From Massiliimalia sp050943535 (GTDB taxonomy: Bacteria; Bacillota; Clostridia; Oscillospirales; Ruminococcaceae): a DNA stretch of 64,000 bases. The stretch covers positions 62,001 through 126,000 of the forward strand of contig JBMNPJ010000002.1 in NCBI GenBank assembly GCA_050943535.1, written 5' to 3'. Both the position numbers and the translations under genes were made by a program. Below, piece by piece: positions 51,924 to 60,395 of this stretch. The notes beneath the pieces were generated by a model. It ran no database searches. It was given only the letters and a program-made list of their open reading frames with translations, and was not told the DNA's origin. The first letter of the stretch is position 1. Each line of letters begins with the position of its first letter.

Positions 51924-52985
51924 TTACAGAACAACAACTGGTTTGATCAAATCTTTCGGTTTGTCTTTCATCAGCATGAGAGCTTCTTCCATATGTTCCA
52001 TACCATTGAAACGATGGGTCAGCAGTTTAGAAGTATCCAGTCTGCCAGTTTCCATCAGGGAAGCCAGTTTTTCCATACGGAGACGTCCGCCTGGCATTAA
52101 GCCGCCTGCAACGGTTTTATGACCCATGCCGCAGCCCCATTCTACACGAGGAATTTTTACAAAATCACCAGAACCCAGGTAGTTTACGTTACCAATCCGT
52201 CCGCCTGGTTTCAGCATAGTAACAGCCTGAACAAAGGTATCCATATCGCCGCCTGCGATTACAACTTTGTCAACACCTTTACCGCCAGTTTTTTCCATAA
52301 TCTGTTCTACGATATCGCCTTCACGGTAGTTGATGATATCGGTAGCACCGTAAGATTTTGCGATTTCGATACAGTTAGGACGAGAACCTACTGCATACAG
52401 ATGGCTGGCACCGCTTAAAGCTGCACCGGCAACACTCATCAAACCAACAGGGCCGATACCGATAACACATACGCTGTCGCCAAATTTAACGTCAGCAAGT
52501 TCTACACCATGGAAACCGGTTGGAACCATGTCGCTGAGCATAACTGCAGCAGCTGGATCCAGAGAATCCGGCAAAATTGCCAAGTTAGCATCTGCTTCGT
52601 TTACATGGAAATATTCTGCGAATACACCATCTTTAAAGTTGGAGAATTTCCAGCCTGCCAGCATACCACCGGAGTGCATGGAATAACCGCCCTGTGCTTC
52701 CAAAGAACCCCAGTCAGGAGTAATAGCAGGAACGATAACACGGTCGCCTGGTTTGAATTCTTTTACCAGAGAACCTACTTCTACAACTTCGCCGACTGCT
52801 TCATGTCCCAGGATCATGTCTTTCCGGTCACCGATCGCACCTTCCCATACAGTATGTACGTCAGAGGTACAAGGGGATACAGCCAAAGGTTTTACAATTG
52901 CATCCAGTGGGCCGCAAGCAGGAACATCCTTTTCAATCCAGCCGGTTTTTCCGATGCCTAACATGGCGAAACCTTTCATTTTCAT
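51924..52985 (-). CDS. NADP-dependent secondary alcohol dehydrogenase (zinc type)
   Basis: A 353-residue medium-chain dehydrogenase very like the Thermoanaerobacter brockii / Clostridium beijerinckii sec-ADH: MKGFAMLGIGKTGWIEKD, SPCTSDVHTVWEGAIGDR, ILGHEAVGEVVEVG with the zinc His-Glu, GIGPVGLMSVAGA and VGSRPN (NADP preference), ending MKDKPKDLIKPVVVL. The structural-zinc cysteines are missing, as in that subfamily. It reduces ketones and aldehydes such as acetone. The start at ATG 52985 is behind AAAGGATG. Confidence 0.93.
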   Translation of the reverse strand: MKMKGFAMLGIGKTGWIEKDVPACGPLDAIVKPLAVSPCTSDVHTVWEGAIGDRKDMILGHEAVGEVVEVGSLVKEFKPGDRVIVPAITPDWGSLEAQGGYSMHSGGMLAGWKFSNFKDGVFAEYFHVNEADANLAILPDSLDPAAAVMLSDMVPTGFHGVELADVKFGDSVCVIGIGPVGLMSVAGAALSGASHLYAVGSRPNCIEIAKSYGATDIINYREGDIVEQIMEKTGGKGVDKVVIAGGDMDTFVQAVTMLKPGGRIGNVNYLGSGDFVKIPRVEWGCGMGHKTVAGGLMPGGRLRMEKLASLMETGRLDTSKLLTHRFNGMEHMEEALMLMKDKPKDLIKPVVVL

Positions 52986-53051
52986 AATAAAAACATCCTT
53001 TCTATATTCCATAATTATTTGACAAAGTAATAACAATTTTGTGCTGCCTTT

Positions 53052-53080
53052 AGGATAGCAGAAAGCAAGATGATTGTCAA
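53052..53080 (-). promoter_or_regulatory. Promoter of the alcohol dehydrogenase gene with overlapping palindrome
   Basis: On the minus strand: TTGACA (53075-53080), 17-bp spacer, TATCCT (53052-53057). The -35 lies inside a perfect 15-bp palindrome, ATGATTG-T-CAATCAT (53070-53084), a likely operator. Confidence 0.65.
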
Positions 53081-53162
53081 TCATATTAATTATTTTTAAC
53101 AATAGATTCACAATTTATATATTATGTCTACAATATTCAAAAAACTTATACAAAAAACATGC

Positions 53163-53191
53163 TTGACATTTTGATACGAAATTGGTATAAT
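53163..53191 (+). promoter_or_regulatory. Consensus promoter of rubrerythrin
   Basis: TTGACA, 17-bp spacer, TATAAT: both boxes perfect. A 7-bp inverted repeat GATAACT / AGTTATC with an AT-rich centre lies just downstream (about 53198-53238) and may bind a redox regulator. Confidence 0.8.
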
Positions 53192-53267
53192 AATCACGAT
53201 AACTGAATTAATTAAAAATTTAATCTAATAGTTATCAGAAATATATTGAGAAAGAGGGCTTTGCAAG

Positions 53268-53804
53268 ATGGAATTAAAAGGATCAAGAACAGAAGCGAAT
53301 TTATTGGCGGCTTTTGCCGGTGAATCACAGGCTAGAAACAAATATACGTATTATGCATCCAAAGCCAAAAAAGATGGTTTCGTTCAAATTGCTCAGCTGT
53401 TTGAAGAAACTGCAAACAATGAAAAAGAACACGCAAAAATTTGGTTTAAATTGCTGCATGATGGAATTGGCACCACAGAAGAAAATTTAAAAGACGCTGC
53501 TGCTGGTGAAAATTACGAATGGACCGATATGTATCCGGAATTTGCAAAAGTAGCAAAAGAAGAAGGATTTGACCATATTGCCTATTTGTTTGAAGCAGTT
53601 GCCGCAATTGAAAAACACCATGAAGAACGGTATAAAAAATTACTGGAAAATGTAGAAGGCGGCAAAGTATTTTCTAAAGACGGCGATATGATTTGGCAGT
53701 GCGCAAACTGCGGTCATATTGTGATTGGAAAAAATGCTCCTCAGGTATGCCCAGTATGTGCACATCCTCAGGCTTATTTCCAGGTTTTGGCACAGAATTA
53801 TTAA
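53268..53804 (+). CDS. rbr: Rubrerythrin
   Basis: A 178-residue rubrerythrin. The ferritin-like diiron domain has FAGESQARNKYTYYASKAKK, ANNEKEHAK and EAVAAIEKHHEERYKKLL (ExxH ligands). The C-terminal rubredoxin-like Fe(Cys)4 site is CANCGHIV and CPVCAHP. It reduces hydrogen peroxide and protects against oxygen in anaerobes. The perfect consensus promoter suggests high expression. Single-gene transcript. Confidence 0.97.
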   Translation: MELKGSRTEANLLAAFAGESQARNKYTYYASKAKKDGFVQIAQLFEETANNEKEHAKIWFKLLHDGIGTTEENLKDAAAGENYEWTDMYPEFAKVAKEEGFDHIAYLFEAVAAIEKHHEERYKKLLENVEGGKVFSKDGDMIWQCANCGHIVIGKNAPQVCPVCAHPQAYFQVLAQNY

Positions 53805-53814
53805 TAAGATTTAT

Positions 53815-53856
53815 AAAAAATACCACGCAGAAGTGATTTCTGCGTGGTATTTTTTA
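53815..53856. terminator. Bidirectional terminator between rubrerythrin and murC
   Basis: Perfect stem ATACCACGCAGAA with its complement, loop GTGA-type, A-run and T-run on both sides. Confidence 0.88.
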
Positions 53857-53864
53857 ATCTTGCT

Positions 53865-55238
53865 TTATTTTTTAAGGCGTTCCACAATCATGTGGGCACA
53901 TTTATTGACATCACCGCATCCCATGGTGATAATAATATCTCCTTCTTTTGCAATAGAAGCAACATAGTCTGCGATTTCTGGAAATTCAGGGAACCAAATA
54001 CATCCGGGGATTTTTTCTGCCAGATCTTTTGTATAAACACCTAATGTATTTGTTTCACGGGAACCCATAATTTCAGATAAAACAACCACATCCGCCAACT
54101 GGAGCACTTTGGCAAAGTCATCCATTAAGCGAAGGGTGCGGGAATAGGTAAAAGGCTGATGGACTGCGATGACCCGCTGATAGCCCAATTCTTTTGCTGC
54201 TGTTAGGGTAGCTTGTATTTCTGCTGGATGGTGTCCGTAATCATCTACTACAGTAATGCCGTGCTCATGATATAACACTTCGAAACGGCGGCCGGCACCT
54301 TTAAAGTTTGTCATGCCTCGATTGAGTAAAGAAGCTGGTACTCCGGAAGCAATTGCAGCAGCACAGGCAGCGCAGGCGTTGAGAACATTGTGAATCCCGG
54401 GAACAAACAGATCAATCTGAGTCAATTTGGTTCCTCGGTACATCAGATCAAACGTTGTATGCACGCCGCCTTGATGGATGATGTTTGCCGGATAGTAGTC
54501 ATTTTGATCAGAAAAACCAAAGGAGATTTTTTCTTTTTCCAAACTGTCTACCACTTTATGGGTATTGGCGTCATCTCCATTATAGATAATCAGTTTTTTG
54601 GCGTTCTCACAGAATACCTGGAATGAATGAAGTAAATTGTCCAGAGTTTTAAAGTATTCCATGTGATCTTCATCTACATTTAATATTACCGCAATATCAG
54701 GATCCAATTTTAGAAAATGGTCTTTAAATTCGCAGGATTCACAAACCATGTGTTCACTTTTGCCGATTCGTCCAGATCCATCAATAGAGGCCAGTTTTCC
54801 TCCAATTACCGCTGTAGGATCTGCGTCTGCATCCAACAGAATCTGTGTGAGCATGGCAGAGGTAGTGGTTTTTCCGTGGGTTCCGCTGATGCAAACGGCA
54901 TTTTGAAAATGAGAGGTTAAAATACCCAGCAGGTCAGCCCGTTCCAGCATGGGGATACCGCTGTTTTGTGCAGCTACCAATTCTTCGTTGTCCGGCAGGA
55001 TCGCAGCGGTATGTACGATCAGGTCAGCGCCGGAAATGTTTTCGGCTTTCTGTCCAATGGTAACAGGAATTCCCAATGCCCGTACTTTTTCTACGGTATC
55101 GGTAGGATTGTTGTCAGAACCAGTTAAATAATATCCCAGGCTGTGTAAAATTTGAGCCAGGGGATACATTCCAGAACCACCTATTCCAATAAAATGAATA
55201 TGTTTTTTCCCTTTTAAGATACTGTCATTTAAGTTCAT
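53865..55238 (-). CDS. murC: UDP-N-acetylmuramate-L-alanine ligase
   Basis: A 457-residue Mur ligase. HFIGIGGSGMYPLAQIL (UDP-substrate domain), ISGTHGKTTTSAMLTQIL (ATP loop, about 113-130), LNVDEDHMEYF and VVDDYGHHPAEIQATL are MurC-specific blocks. It adds L-Ala to UDP-MurNAc in the cytoplasm. GGAGGAAAATC precedes the ATG. It stands apart from a dcw cluster. Confidence 0.97.
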   Translation of the reverse strand: MNLNDSILKGKKHIHFIGIGGSGMYPLAQILHSLGYYLTGSDNNPTDTVEKVRALGIPVTIGQKAENISGADLIVHTAAILPDNEELVAAQNSGIPMLERADLLGILTSHFQNAVCISGTHGKTTTSAMLTQILLDADADPTAVIGGKLASIDGSGRIGKSEHMVCESCEFKDHFLKLDPDIAVILNVDEDHMEYFKTLDNLLHSFQVFCENAKKLIIYNGDDANTHKVVDSLEKEKISFGFSDQNDYYPANIIHQGGVHTTFDLMYRGTKLTQIDLFVPGIHNVLNACAACAAAIASGVPASLLNRGMTNFKGAGRRFEVLYHEHGITVVDDYGHHPAEIQATLTAAKELGYQRVIAVHQPFTYSRTLRLMDDFAKVLQLADVVVLSEIMGSRETNTLGVYTKDLAEKIPGCIWFPEFPEIADYVASIAKEGDIIITMGCGDVNKCAHMIVERLKK

Positions 55239-55631
55239 CTTGATTTTCCTCCATTGCGGTTACCTTTCTATATCTTATTATATTGCAAATTTTCAAAAAA
55301 ATAAATAGGGGGATTGTTTTCTCTGTAAAATTACTCAAAGAAAGTGAGCAACATCGTGATAAAAATGGAAATATAATGTAAAACCATGAAAAATATTATT
55401 ATATTTTTTAAAATTATTTAAAAAATCATAATAATTCTTTTATAAATAATAAAAATTTGTTATTTATTCATAACATATTCATTATTTTGTGTCAAAATAA
55501 AACTAGAAAAAAATTATTTTAGAGTGGTGCTAAAAAGTAATTTTAAACGACAGCCGGTAATTTCAAAATTCCCATTATTGCAGATCATTGATCATAGGAC
55601 GTCAACTGAGATGAACGGAGGACAGACAGAT
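55239..55631. other. AT-rich murC-spoVG divergent region
   Basis: About 390 bp, extremely AT-rich between 55370 and 55520, with many short A/T inverted repeats. It must hold the murC and spoVG promoters, but none stands out as TTGACA/TATAAT. No open frame is credible. Confidence 0.5.
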
Positions 55632-55931
55632 ATGAATATCACGGATATCCGAATTCGTAAATTAATGAATGAGGGAAGGTTACGGGCGGTTGTTTCCATT
55701 ACTTTGGACAATATGATTGCGATTCATGACATTAAGGTGATTGAAGGACCGAACAGATTGTTTGTGGCTATGCCAAGCCGCAGAGAAGAAAATGGAACCT
55801 TTCGGGATGTAGTTCACCCGATTTCTGCTTCTGGAAGAACATATTTGGAAGAAGCTATTTTGGATGCATACCATCAGGCATTGGAGGCACAACCGGAAGA
55901 AACCGGAGAAGAAGCTGCTGATGCAGAATAA
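55632..55931 (+). CDS. spoVG: SpoVG family regulator
   Basis: A 99-residue SpoVG. The family core is intact: NITDIRIRKLMNEGRLRAVVSITLDN (in blocks), FVAMPSRREENGTFRDVVHPI and RTYLEEAILDAYHQAL. An acidic tail, EETGEEAADAE, closes the protein. SpoVG binds DNA and RNA and affects sporulation, division and virulence in Firmicutes. The start at ATG 55632 follows CGGAGGA; in-frame codons further up have no binding site. Confidence 0.95.
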   Translation: MNITDIRIRKLMNEGRLRAVVSITLDNMIAIHDIKVIEGPNRLFVAMPSRREENGTFRDVVHPISASGRTYLEEAILDAYHQALEAQPEETGEEAADAE

Positions 55932-55997
55932 TGGAATTGTGTATTTGTGTGAGTAAATGTGAGTAAAAGATAAAAAGTATTTTTTGAAAATCTTTAA

Positions 55998-56041
55998 CAG
56001 AGTTGTTTGCAGAATATTTTGCAGCGGCTCTGTTTTTGTTT
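55998..56041 (+). terminator. Terminator of spoVG
   Basis: Stem ACAGAG...TGCA with its wobble-paired complement TGCAGCGGCTCTGT, then TTTTGTTTTG. Confidence 0.7.
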
Positions 56042-56068
56042 TGCCGTGAAAAGTTTGATCAGAATATC

Positions 56069-56102
56069 TATTTGGTTTTTTCTTTTTGGAAAAATCCAAA
56101 TT
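56069..56102. repeat. Duplicated 34-bp tail of the Crp/Fnr gene (outer copy)
   Basis: Matches 56441-56474 in the same orientation at 32 of 34 bases. The inner copy is the 3' end of the Crp/Fnr gene and reads FGFFQKEKSK; this outer copy still reads FGFFQKEKTK on the minus strand. The two flank repeat copy C. Confidence 0.8.
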
Positions 56103-56103
56103 C

Positions 56104-56349
56104 AGTTTGTCGATAAAGTATATTACAAGAAAAAGTTGCACAAATTTTTGTCTTTTTGGGATTCTTAAGGGACGTTCGTCCCTTAAGCCGTCGGAGACAA
56201 ATTTTTAAATTTTTTATGTGGGCATACGGTGGACAGTGTCCGCTGACTACACCCGCAGCGGCAAGTTGCCGCATCCAATGACGCTGCGTTCATGTTATGT
56301 TAGTTTCGTGAATACCGTTTGCACATTTTAGGAAAACAGTTGTTTTCAG
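56104..56349 (-). repeat. Dispersed structured intergenic repeat, copy C
   Basis: Inverse orientation to A and B. Hairpins: CTTAAGGGACG with complement (56164-56187), GGACA/TGTCC (56231-56241) and GCGGCAA/TTGCCGC (56258-56272). It shares with A the upstream arm containing GTGCAAACGGTATTCACG and AAACAACTGTTTTC-like pairing, and ends at 56104 with the AGTTTGTCGATAAA terminus also found at the start of B. It lies between convergent spoVG and Crp/Fnr genes. Confidence 0.85.
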
Positions 56350-56430
56350 GAGAGAACTACAGTGCTGATTGCTTTAAAATGTCCCATACATATTTTGTTT
56401 GTGCAAGTTTTCAGTTTACATTACCTTTTT

Positions 56431-57108
56431 CTACAGTCTGTATTTAGATTTTTCTTTTTGGAAAAATCCAAATTTTTTTAGCTGTTCTTCATCCAGCAGC
56501 TCTAAATAACCATAGCCGGTAGCAATCCAACCGTTTTTTACAAATTTTCCAATCAATTTGCTGACAGTAACCCGGGAAACCCCTACCAGTGAGGCTAATT
56601 CCTCGTGGGTGGAAAAAACTTTTCGGTTTTCGGCTAAACTGATTAAAAGCTGAGCCAACCGCTGATCTGCCTGCAAAAAGGCCATATGGTCCACTTGTGC
56701 GGACAGCATTCGCACGGTTTTTGCAAGATAACCCAGCATGGTCATAGCCAGATTAGGGTGTTCTCCAAACAGCGTTAAAAGTTCCTTTTGCCCGATAGCA
56801 ATGATTTTAGATTTTTCCAATGTTTTAGCAGAGGACACCCGAGGCAGTCCATCAAAAAAAGAAGCTTCTCCGAAAACACTTCCCGGTTTTAAAATGGAAA
56901 TGGTTTTTTCAGCTCCATCTTCTGAAGAAAGAAAAATCCTTACTGTTCCTTCCTTTAAATAGTAAAACCGAACAGCTTCTTCGCCTTGCCAGTATACCAT
57001 TTGATTTTTTGCATACAGCAGGCTGGGAAGCTCTTTTTGTTCAAAGATGTCCCACTCTTTTTGATGGGCTTTTTCATGGGGATTCATAAAATAATTGGAA
57101 TAATCCAT
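56431..57108 (-). CDS. Crp/Fnr-family transcriptional regulator
   Basis: A 225-residue regulator. The cyclic-nucleotide-like beta barrel (about 30-125) has VYWQGEEAVRFYYLKEGTVRIF and KPGSVFGEASFFDG. The C-terminal winged HTH (about 165-210) has FSTHEELASLVGVSRVTVSKLIGKFVKNG. It contains no Cys, so it cannot carry an FNR iron-sulfur cluster. The signal is unknown. The start at ATG 57108 was preferred to GTG 57117, although the binding site is weak. Its last codons are duplicated 370 bp downstream. Divergent from leuC. Confidence 0.9.
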   Translation of the reverse strand: MDYSNYFMNPHEKAHQKEWDIFEQKELPSLLYAKNQMVYWQGEEAVRFYYLKEGTVRIFLSSEDGAEKTISILKPGSVFGEASFFDGLPRVSSAKTLEKSKIIAIGQKELLTLFGEHPNLAMTMLGYLAKTVRMLSAQVDHMAFLQADQRLAQLLISLAENRKVFSTHEELASLVGVSRVTVSKLIGKFVKNGWIATGYGYLELLDEEQLKKFGFFQKEKSKYRL

Positions 57109-57141
57109 AATAAACACACTTTCTTAAAAATTTCTCTTTCA

Positions 57142-57171
57142 ATTGTAGCATAGTTTACATTCTTTTGGCAA
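57142..57171 (-). promoter_or_regulatory. Promoter of the Crp/Fnr gene
   Basis: On the minus strand: TTGCCA (57166-57171), 18-bp spacer ending TGC, TACAAT (57142-57147). Confidence 0.6.
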
Positions 57172-57265
57172 GGCAGCTGATATACTGAATATAACGACAC
57201 AGAAAAGGATCAGCGGCAAAAGAAATCCGCTGAAATCATATCATAGAAAAGAGAGTGTGAATCAA

Positions 57266-58531
57266 ATGGGAATGACCATGACACAAAAGGTACTGGCAGC
57301 ACATGCCGGTTTAGATTCTGTAAAAGCAGGACAGCTGATTAAAGCCAAGCTGGATCTGGTATTAGGAAATGATATTACTTCTCCTGTAGCAATCAATGAA
57401 TTTGAAAAAGCAGGATTTGACAAAGTGTTTCATCAGGATAAAATCGCCCTGGTAATGGACCACTTTGCACCAAATAAAGATATTAAAGCGGCTACTCAGT
57501 GCAAACAGTGCCGTACATTTGCTCAGTATCATGAAATTACCAATTATTTTGATGTAGGGGAAATGGGCATTGAACATGCACTGCTGCCGGAAAAAGGTCT
57601 GGTAGCACCTGGTGACTGTGTCATTGGGGCAGACTCCCATACCTGTACTTATGGTGCTTTGGGTGCTTTCTCTACAGGAGTAGGCTCCACAGATATGGCG
57701 GCTGGTATGGCTACCGGCGAAGCTTGGTTTAAAGTTCCCAGCGCAATCCAGTTCCGGCTTACTGGAAAGCTGAATCCTTGGGTGAGCGGAAAAGACGTAA
57801 TCCTTCATATTATCGGTATGATCGGGGTAGACGGTGCGCTGTACCGTTCTATGGAATTTACCGGCGAAGGCTTAAAGAATCTGTCTATGGATGACCGTCT
57901 TTGCATGGCAAATATGGCGATTGAAGCCGGTGCAAAAAATGGGATTTTTGATGTAGATGATGTAACATTAGCTTATGTAAAAGACCGGGTAAAACGGGAC
58001 TTTACCGTATACCAGGCAGATGATGATGCCGAATACGAAAAGGTATATGAAATTGATTTGTCCCAGATTCGTTCTACCGTTGCATTTCCACATCTGCCGG
58101 AAAATACCCGCACCATTGATCAGGTGGGCGATGTAGCGATTGATCAGGTAGTAATTGGTTCCTGTACCAATGGACGTCTGGAAGATATGGAAACCGCAGC
58201 AGCGATTTTGAAAGGCCGTCATATTGCTAAAAATGTACGGGCAATTATTATTCCAGGTACCCAGAATATTTATCTGGAATGTGTAAAACGGGGTTATGTA
58301 GAAACCTTTATTGAAGCAGGATGTATTTTCTCCACTCCTACCTGTGGTCCTTGTCTGGGCGGCCATATGGGGATTTTGGCAAAAGGAGAACGTGCAGTTT
58401 CCACCACCAACCGAAATTTTGTAGGACGTATGGGACATGTGGAATCTGAAGTTTATTTGGCAAGTCCGGCAGTAGCTGCTGCCAGCGCAGTATTGGGCAA
58501 AATTGCAGGTCCTGCTCAGCTGGGATTATAA
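57266..58531 (+). CDS. leuC: 3-isopropylmalate dehydratase large subunit
   Basis: A 421-residue LeuC of the shorter HacA-like type. The 4Fe-4S cysteines are in VIGSCTNGR and STPTCGPCLGG; ADSHTCTYGALGAFSTGVGSTD is the signature block. With LeuD it isomerises 2- to 3-isopropylmalate. The start is at ATG 57266; a GTG at 57257 is also possible. The leader holds a small hairpin TCAGCGG / CCGCTGA (57210-57233). No leuA lies in the window. Confidence 0.95.
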   Translation: MGMTMTQKVLAAHAGLDSVKAGQLIKAKLDLVLGNDITSPVAINEFEKAGFDKVFHQDKIALVMDHFAPNKDIKAATQCKQCRTFAQYHEITNYFDVGEMGIEHALLPEKGLVAPGDCVIGADSHTCTYGALGAFSTGVGSTDMAAGMATGEAWFKVPSAIQFRLTGKLNPWVSGKDVILHIIGMIGVDGALYRSMEFTGEGLKNLSMDDRLCMANMAIEAGAKNGIFDVDDVTLAYVKDRVKRDFTVYQADDDAEYEKVYEIDLSQIRSTVAFPHLPENTRTIDQVGDVAIDQVVIGSCTNGRLEDMETAAAILKGRHIAKNVRAIIIPGTQNIYLECVKRGYVETFIEAGCIFSTPTCGPCLGGHMGILAKGERAVSTTNRNFVGRMGHVESEVYLASPAVAAASAVLGKIAGPAQLGL

Positions 58532-58545
58532 GGAGGAAATAGAGA

Positions 58546-59031
58546 ATGAATACCAGAGGATTTGTACATAAATTCGGCGACAACGTGGATACAGATGTTA
58601 TTATCCCCGCAAGATATTTAAATACAGCGGATCACAAAGAACTGGCAAGCCATTGCATGGAAGACATTGATCCGGACTTTACCAAAAAAGTAAAATCAAA
58701 TGATATTATTGTAGCAGATTACAACTTTGGATGCGGTTCTTCCAGAGAACATGCGCCGATTGCCATTAAGGCAGCAGGAGTTTCCTGTGTAATTGCAAAA
58801 ACTTTTGCAAGAATTTTCTACCGCAACTCCATTAATATTGGTTTGGCGATCCTGGAATGCGAAGAAGCAGCTGACAAAATCCAGGAAGGGGATGAAGTTT
58901 CCATTGATTTCGACACAGGAATCATCACCAATCTAACAAAAAATGAAACCTATCAGGCAGAACCATTCCCAGAATTTATTAAGGAAATTATTCATGCCAA
59001 CGGGCTGCTCAATTCTTTGAAGAAAAAATAA
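58546..59031 (+). CDS. leuD: 3-isopropylmalate dehydratase small subunit
   Basis: A 161-residue LeuD matching the short LeuC type. GDNVDTDVIIPARYLNT near the start and the active-site block NFGCGSSREHAPIAIKAAG (about 66-84) are typical. It is the substrate-recognition partner of LeuC. AAGGAGGAAATAGAG precedes the ATG, 14 bp after leuC. Confidence 0.96.
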   Translation: MNTRGFVHKFGDNVDTDVIIPARYLNTADHKELASHCMEDIDPDFTKKVKSNDIIVADYNFGCGSSREHAPIAIKAAGVSCVIAKTFARIFYRNSINIGLAILECEEAADKIQEGDEVSIDFDTGIITNLTKNETYQAEPFPEFIKEIIHANGLLNSLKKK

Positions 59032-59054
59032 GACACAGATCGGAGACGAGTAGA

Positions 59055-60125
59055 ATGGAAAAGAAGATTGCAGTAATTAAAGGGGACGGAATTGGTCCTG
59101 AAATTGTAGATGCTGCGGTAACCGTATTAAATCGGGTTGCGGAAAAATATGGGCACACCTTTCATTATGAAAGGGTACTTATGGGGGGAGAATCTATTGA
59201 CGCTGCGGGAGTTCCTCTGACAGACGAGGCTCTGGCGGCTGCCAAAGCGGCAGATGCTGTACTGTTAGGTGCAGTAGGTGGCCCTAAGTGGGACAATATG
59301 CCGGGAAGCCTCCGTCCGGAAAAAGGACTTTTGGCCATTCGTAAAGGTTTGGGACTATTTGCTAACTTGCGCCCAGCAGTGCTGTATGATGAATTAAAGG
59401 CAGCTTGCCCTTTGCGGGATGAAATTATCGGCGATGGATTTGATATGGTAGTTGTTCGTGAATTGACCGGCGGACTTTATTTTGGTGCCAGAGAAACTGT
59501 AGAAGAAAACGGCATGCTGGTGGCAAAAGACAGCCTGACTTACAGCGAAGAAGAAATTCGCCGAATTGCAATCAAAGGCTTTGAAATTGCCCGCAAACGA
59601 AGAAAACGGGTTACCAGTGTGGATAAAGCCAATGTTCTGGATTCTTCCCGGCTTTGGAGAAAAGTAGTTCATGAAGTGGCAGAGCAGTACCCGGATGTAG
59701 AACTGATTGATATGCTGGTAGACAACTGTGCAATGCAGCTGGTCAAAGATCCAAAACAGTTTGATGTTATTTTGACAGAGAATATGTTTGGTGATATCTT
59801 GTCCGATGAAGCCAGCATGGTAACTGGTTCTATCGGAATGCTGTCCAGCGCCAGCCTGAACGAAACAAAGCACGGTCTTTATGAACCAAGCCATGGTTCC
59901 GCGCCGGATATTGCGGGACAGGATTTGGCAAATCCGATTGCAACCATTTTGTCAGCTTCTATGCTCCTTCGGTATTCTTTTGATATGGACAAAGAAGCAG
60001 ATGATGTAGATGCTGCAGTAAAAGCAGTTTTGAAAAAAGGTTACCGCACACCGGATATTATGAGCGAAGGCTGCAAAAAAGTTGGATGTCAGGAAATGGG
60101 ACAGCTGATTTGCAATGAAATTTAA
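59055..60125 (+). CDS. leuB: 3-isopropylmalate dehydrogenase
   Basis: A 356-residue LeuB. IKGDGIGPEIV, LLGAVGGPKWDN, VVRELTGGLYFG, SVDKANVLDSSRLWR, TENMFGDILSDEASM and EPSHGSAPDIAGQ follow in order, with catalytic Tyr and Lys present. It oxidatively decarboxylates 3-isopropylmalate with NAD. Last gene of the leuCDB transcript, followed by a terminator. Confidence 0.97.
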   Translation: MEKKIAVIKGDGIGPEIVDAAVTVLNRVAEKYGHTFHYERVLMGGESIDAAGVPLTDEALAAAKAADAVLLGAVGGPKWDNMPGSLRPEKGLLAIRKGLGLFANLRPAVLYDELKAACPLRDEIIGDGFDMVVVRELTGGLYFGARETVEENGMLVAKDSLTYSEEEIRRIAIKGFEIARKRRKRVTSVDKANVLDSSRLWRKVVHEVAEQYPDVELIDMLVDNCAMQLVKDPKQFDVILTENMFGDILSDEASMVTGSIGMLSSASLNETKHGLYEPSHGSAPDIAGQDLANPIATILSASMLLRYSFDMDKEADDVDAAVKAVLKKGYRTPDIMSEGCKKVGCQEMGQLICNEI

Positions 60126-60272
60126 AATCGTTCGGATATGGGCGTAAAGCAGAAAGCTGGGGGGCTGATGCTTTGTACCAAGCGCCCAAACATGATTCTA
60201 TTTGCTTGAGGGAACAGATAGAAAACGAAATAGGAATTGCTGGTATTATTGTGACAGGCAGGTTCCTCAAAG

Positions 60273-60319
60273 CCGCCTGCAGGGATTGTGATTGCCTGCA
60301 GGTGGTTTTTGTTTGTCCT
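60273..60319 (+). terminator. Terminator of leuCDB
   Basis: Stem CCGCCTGCAGG / CCTGCAGGTGG (one G-U) with TTTTTGTTTGT. Sequence 60126-60272 shows no gene. Confidence 0.75.
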
Positions 60320-60395
60320 ACTTTTGATTTTAGTAGACAAATACCGGAGAATGTGGTAAACTCATTGTCAAAATAAAAAAACGGAGGAATGGAAC

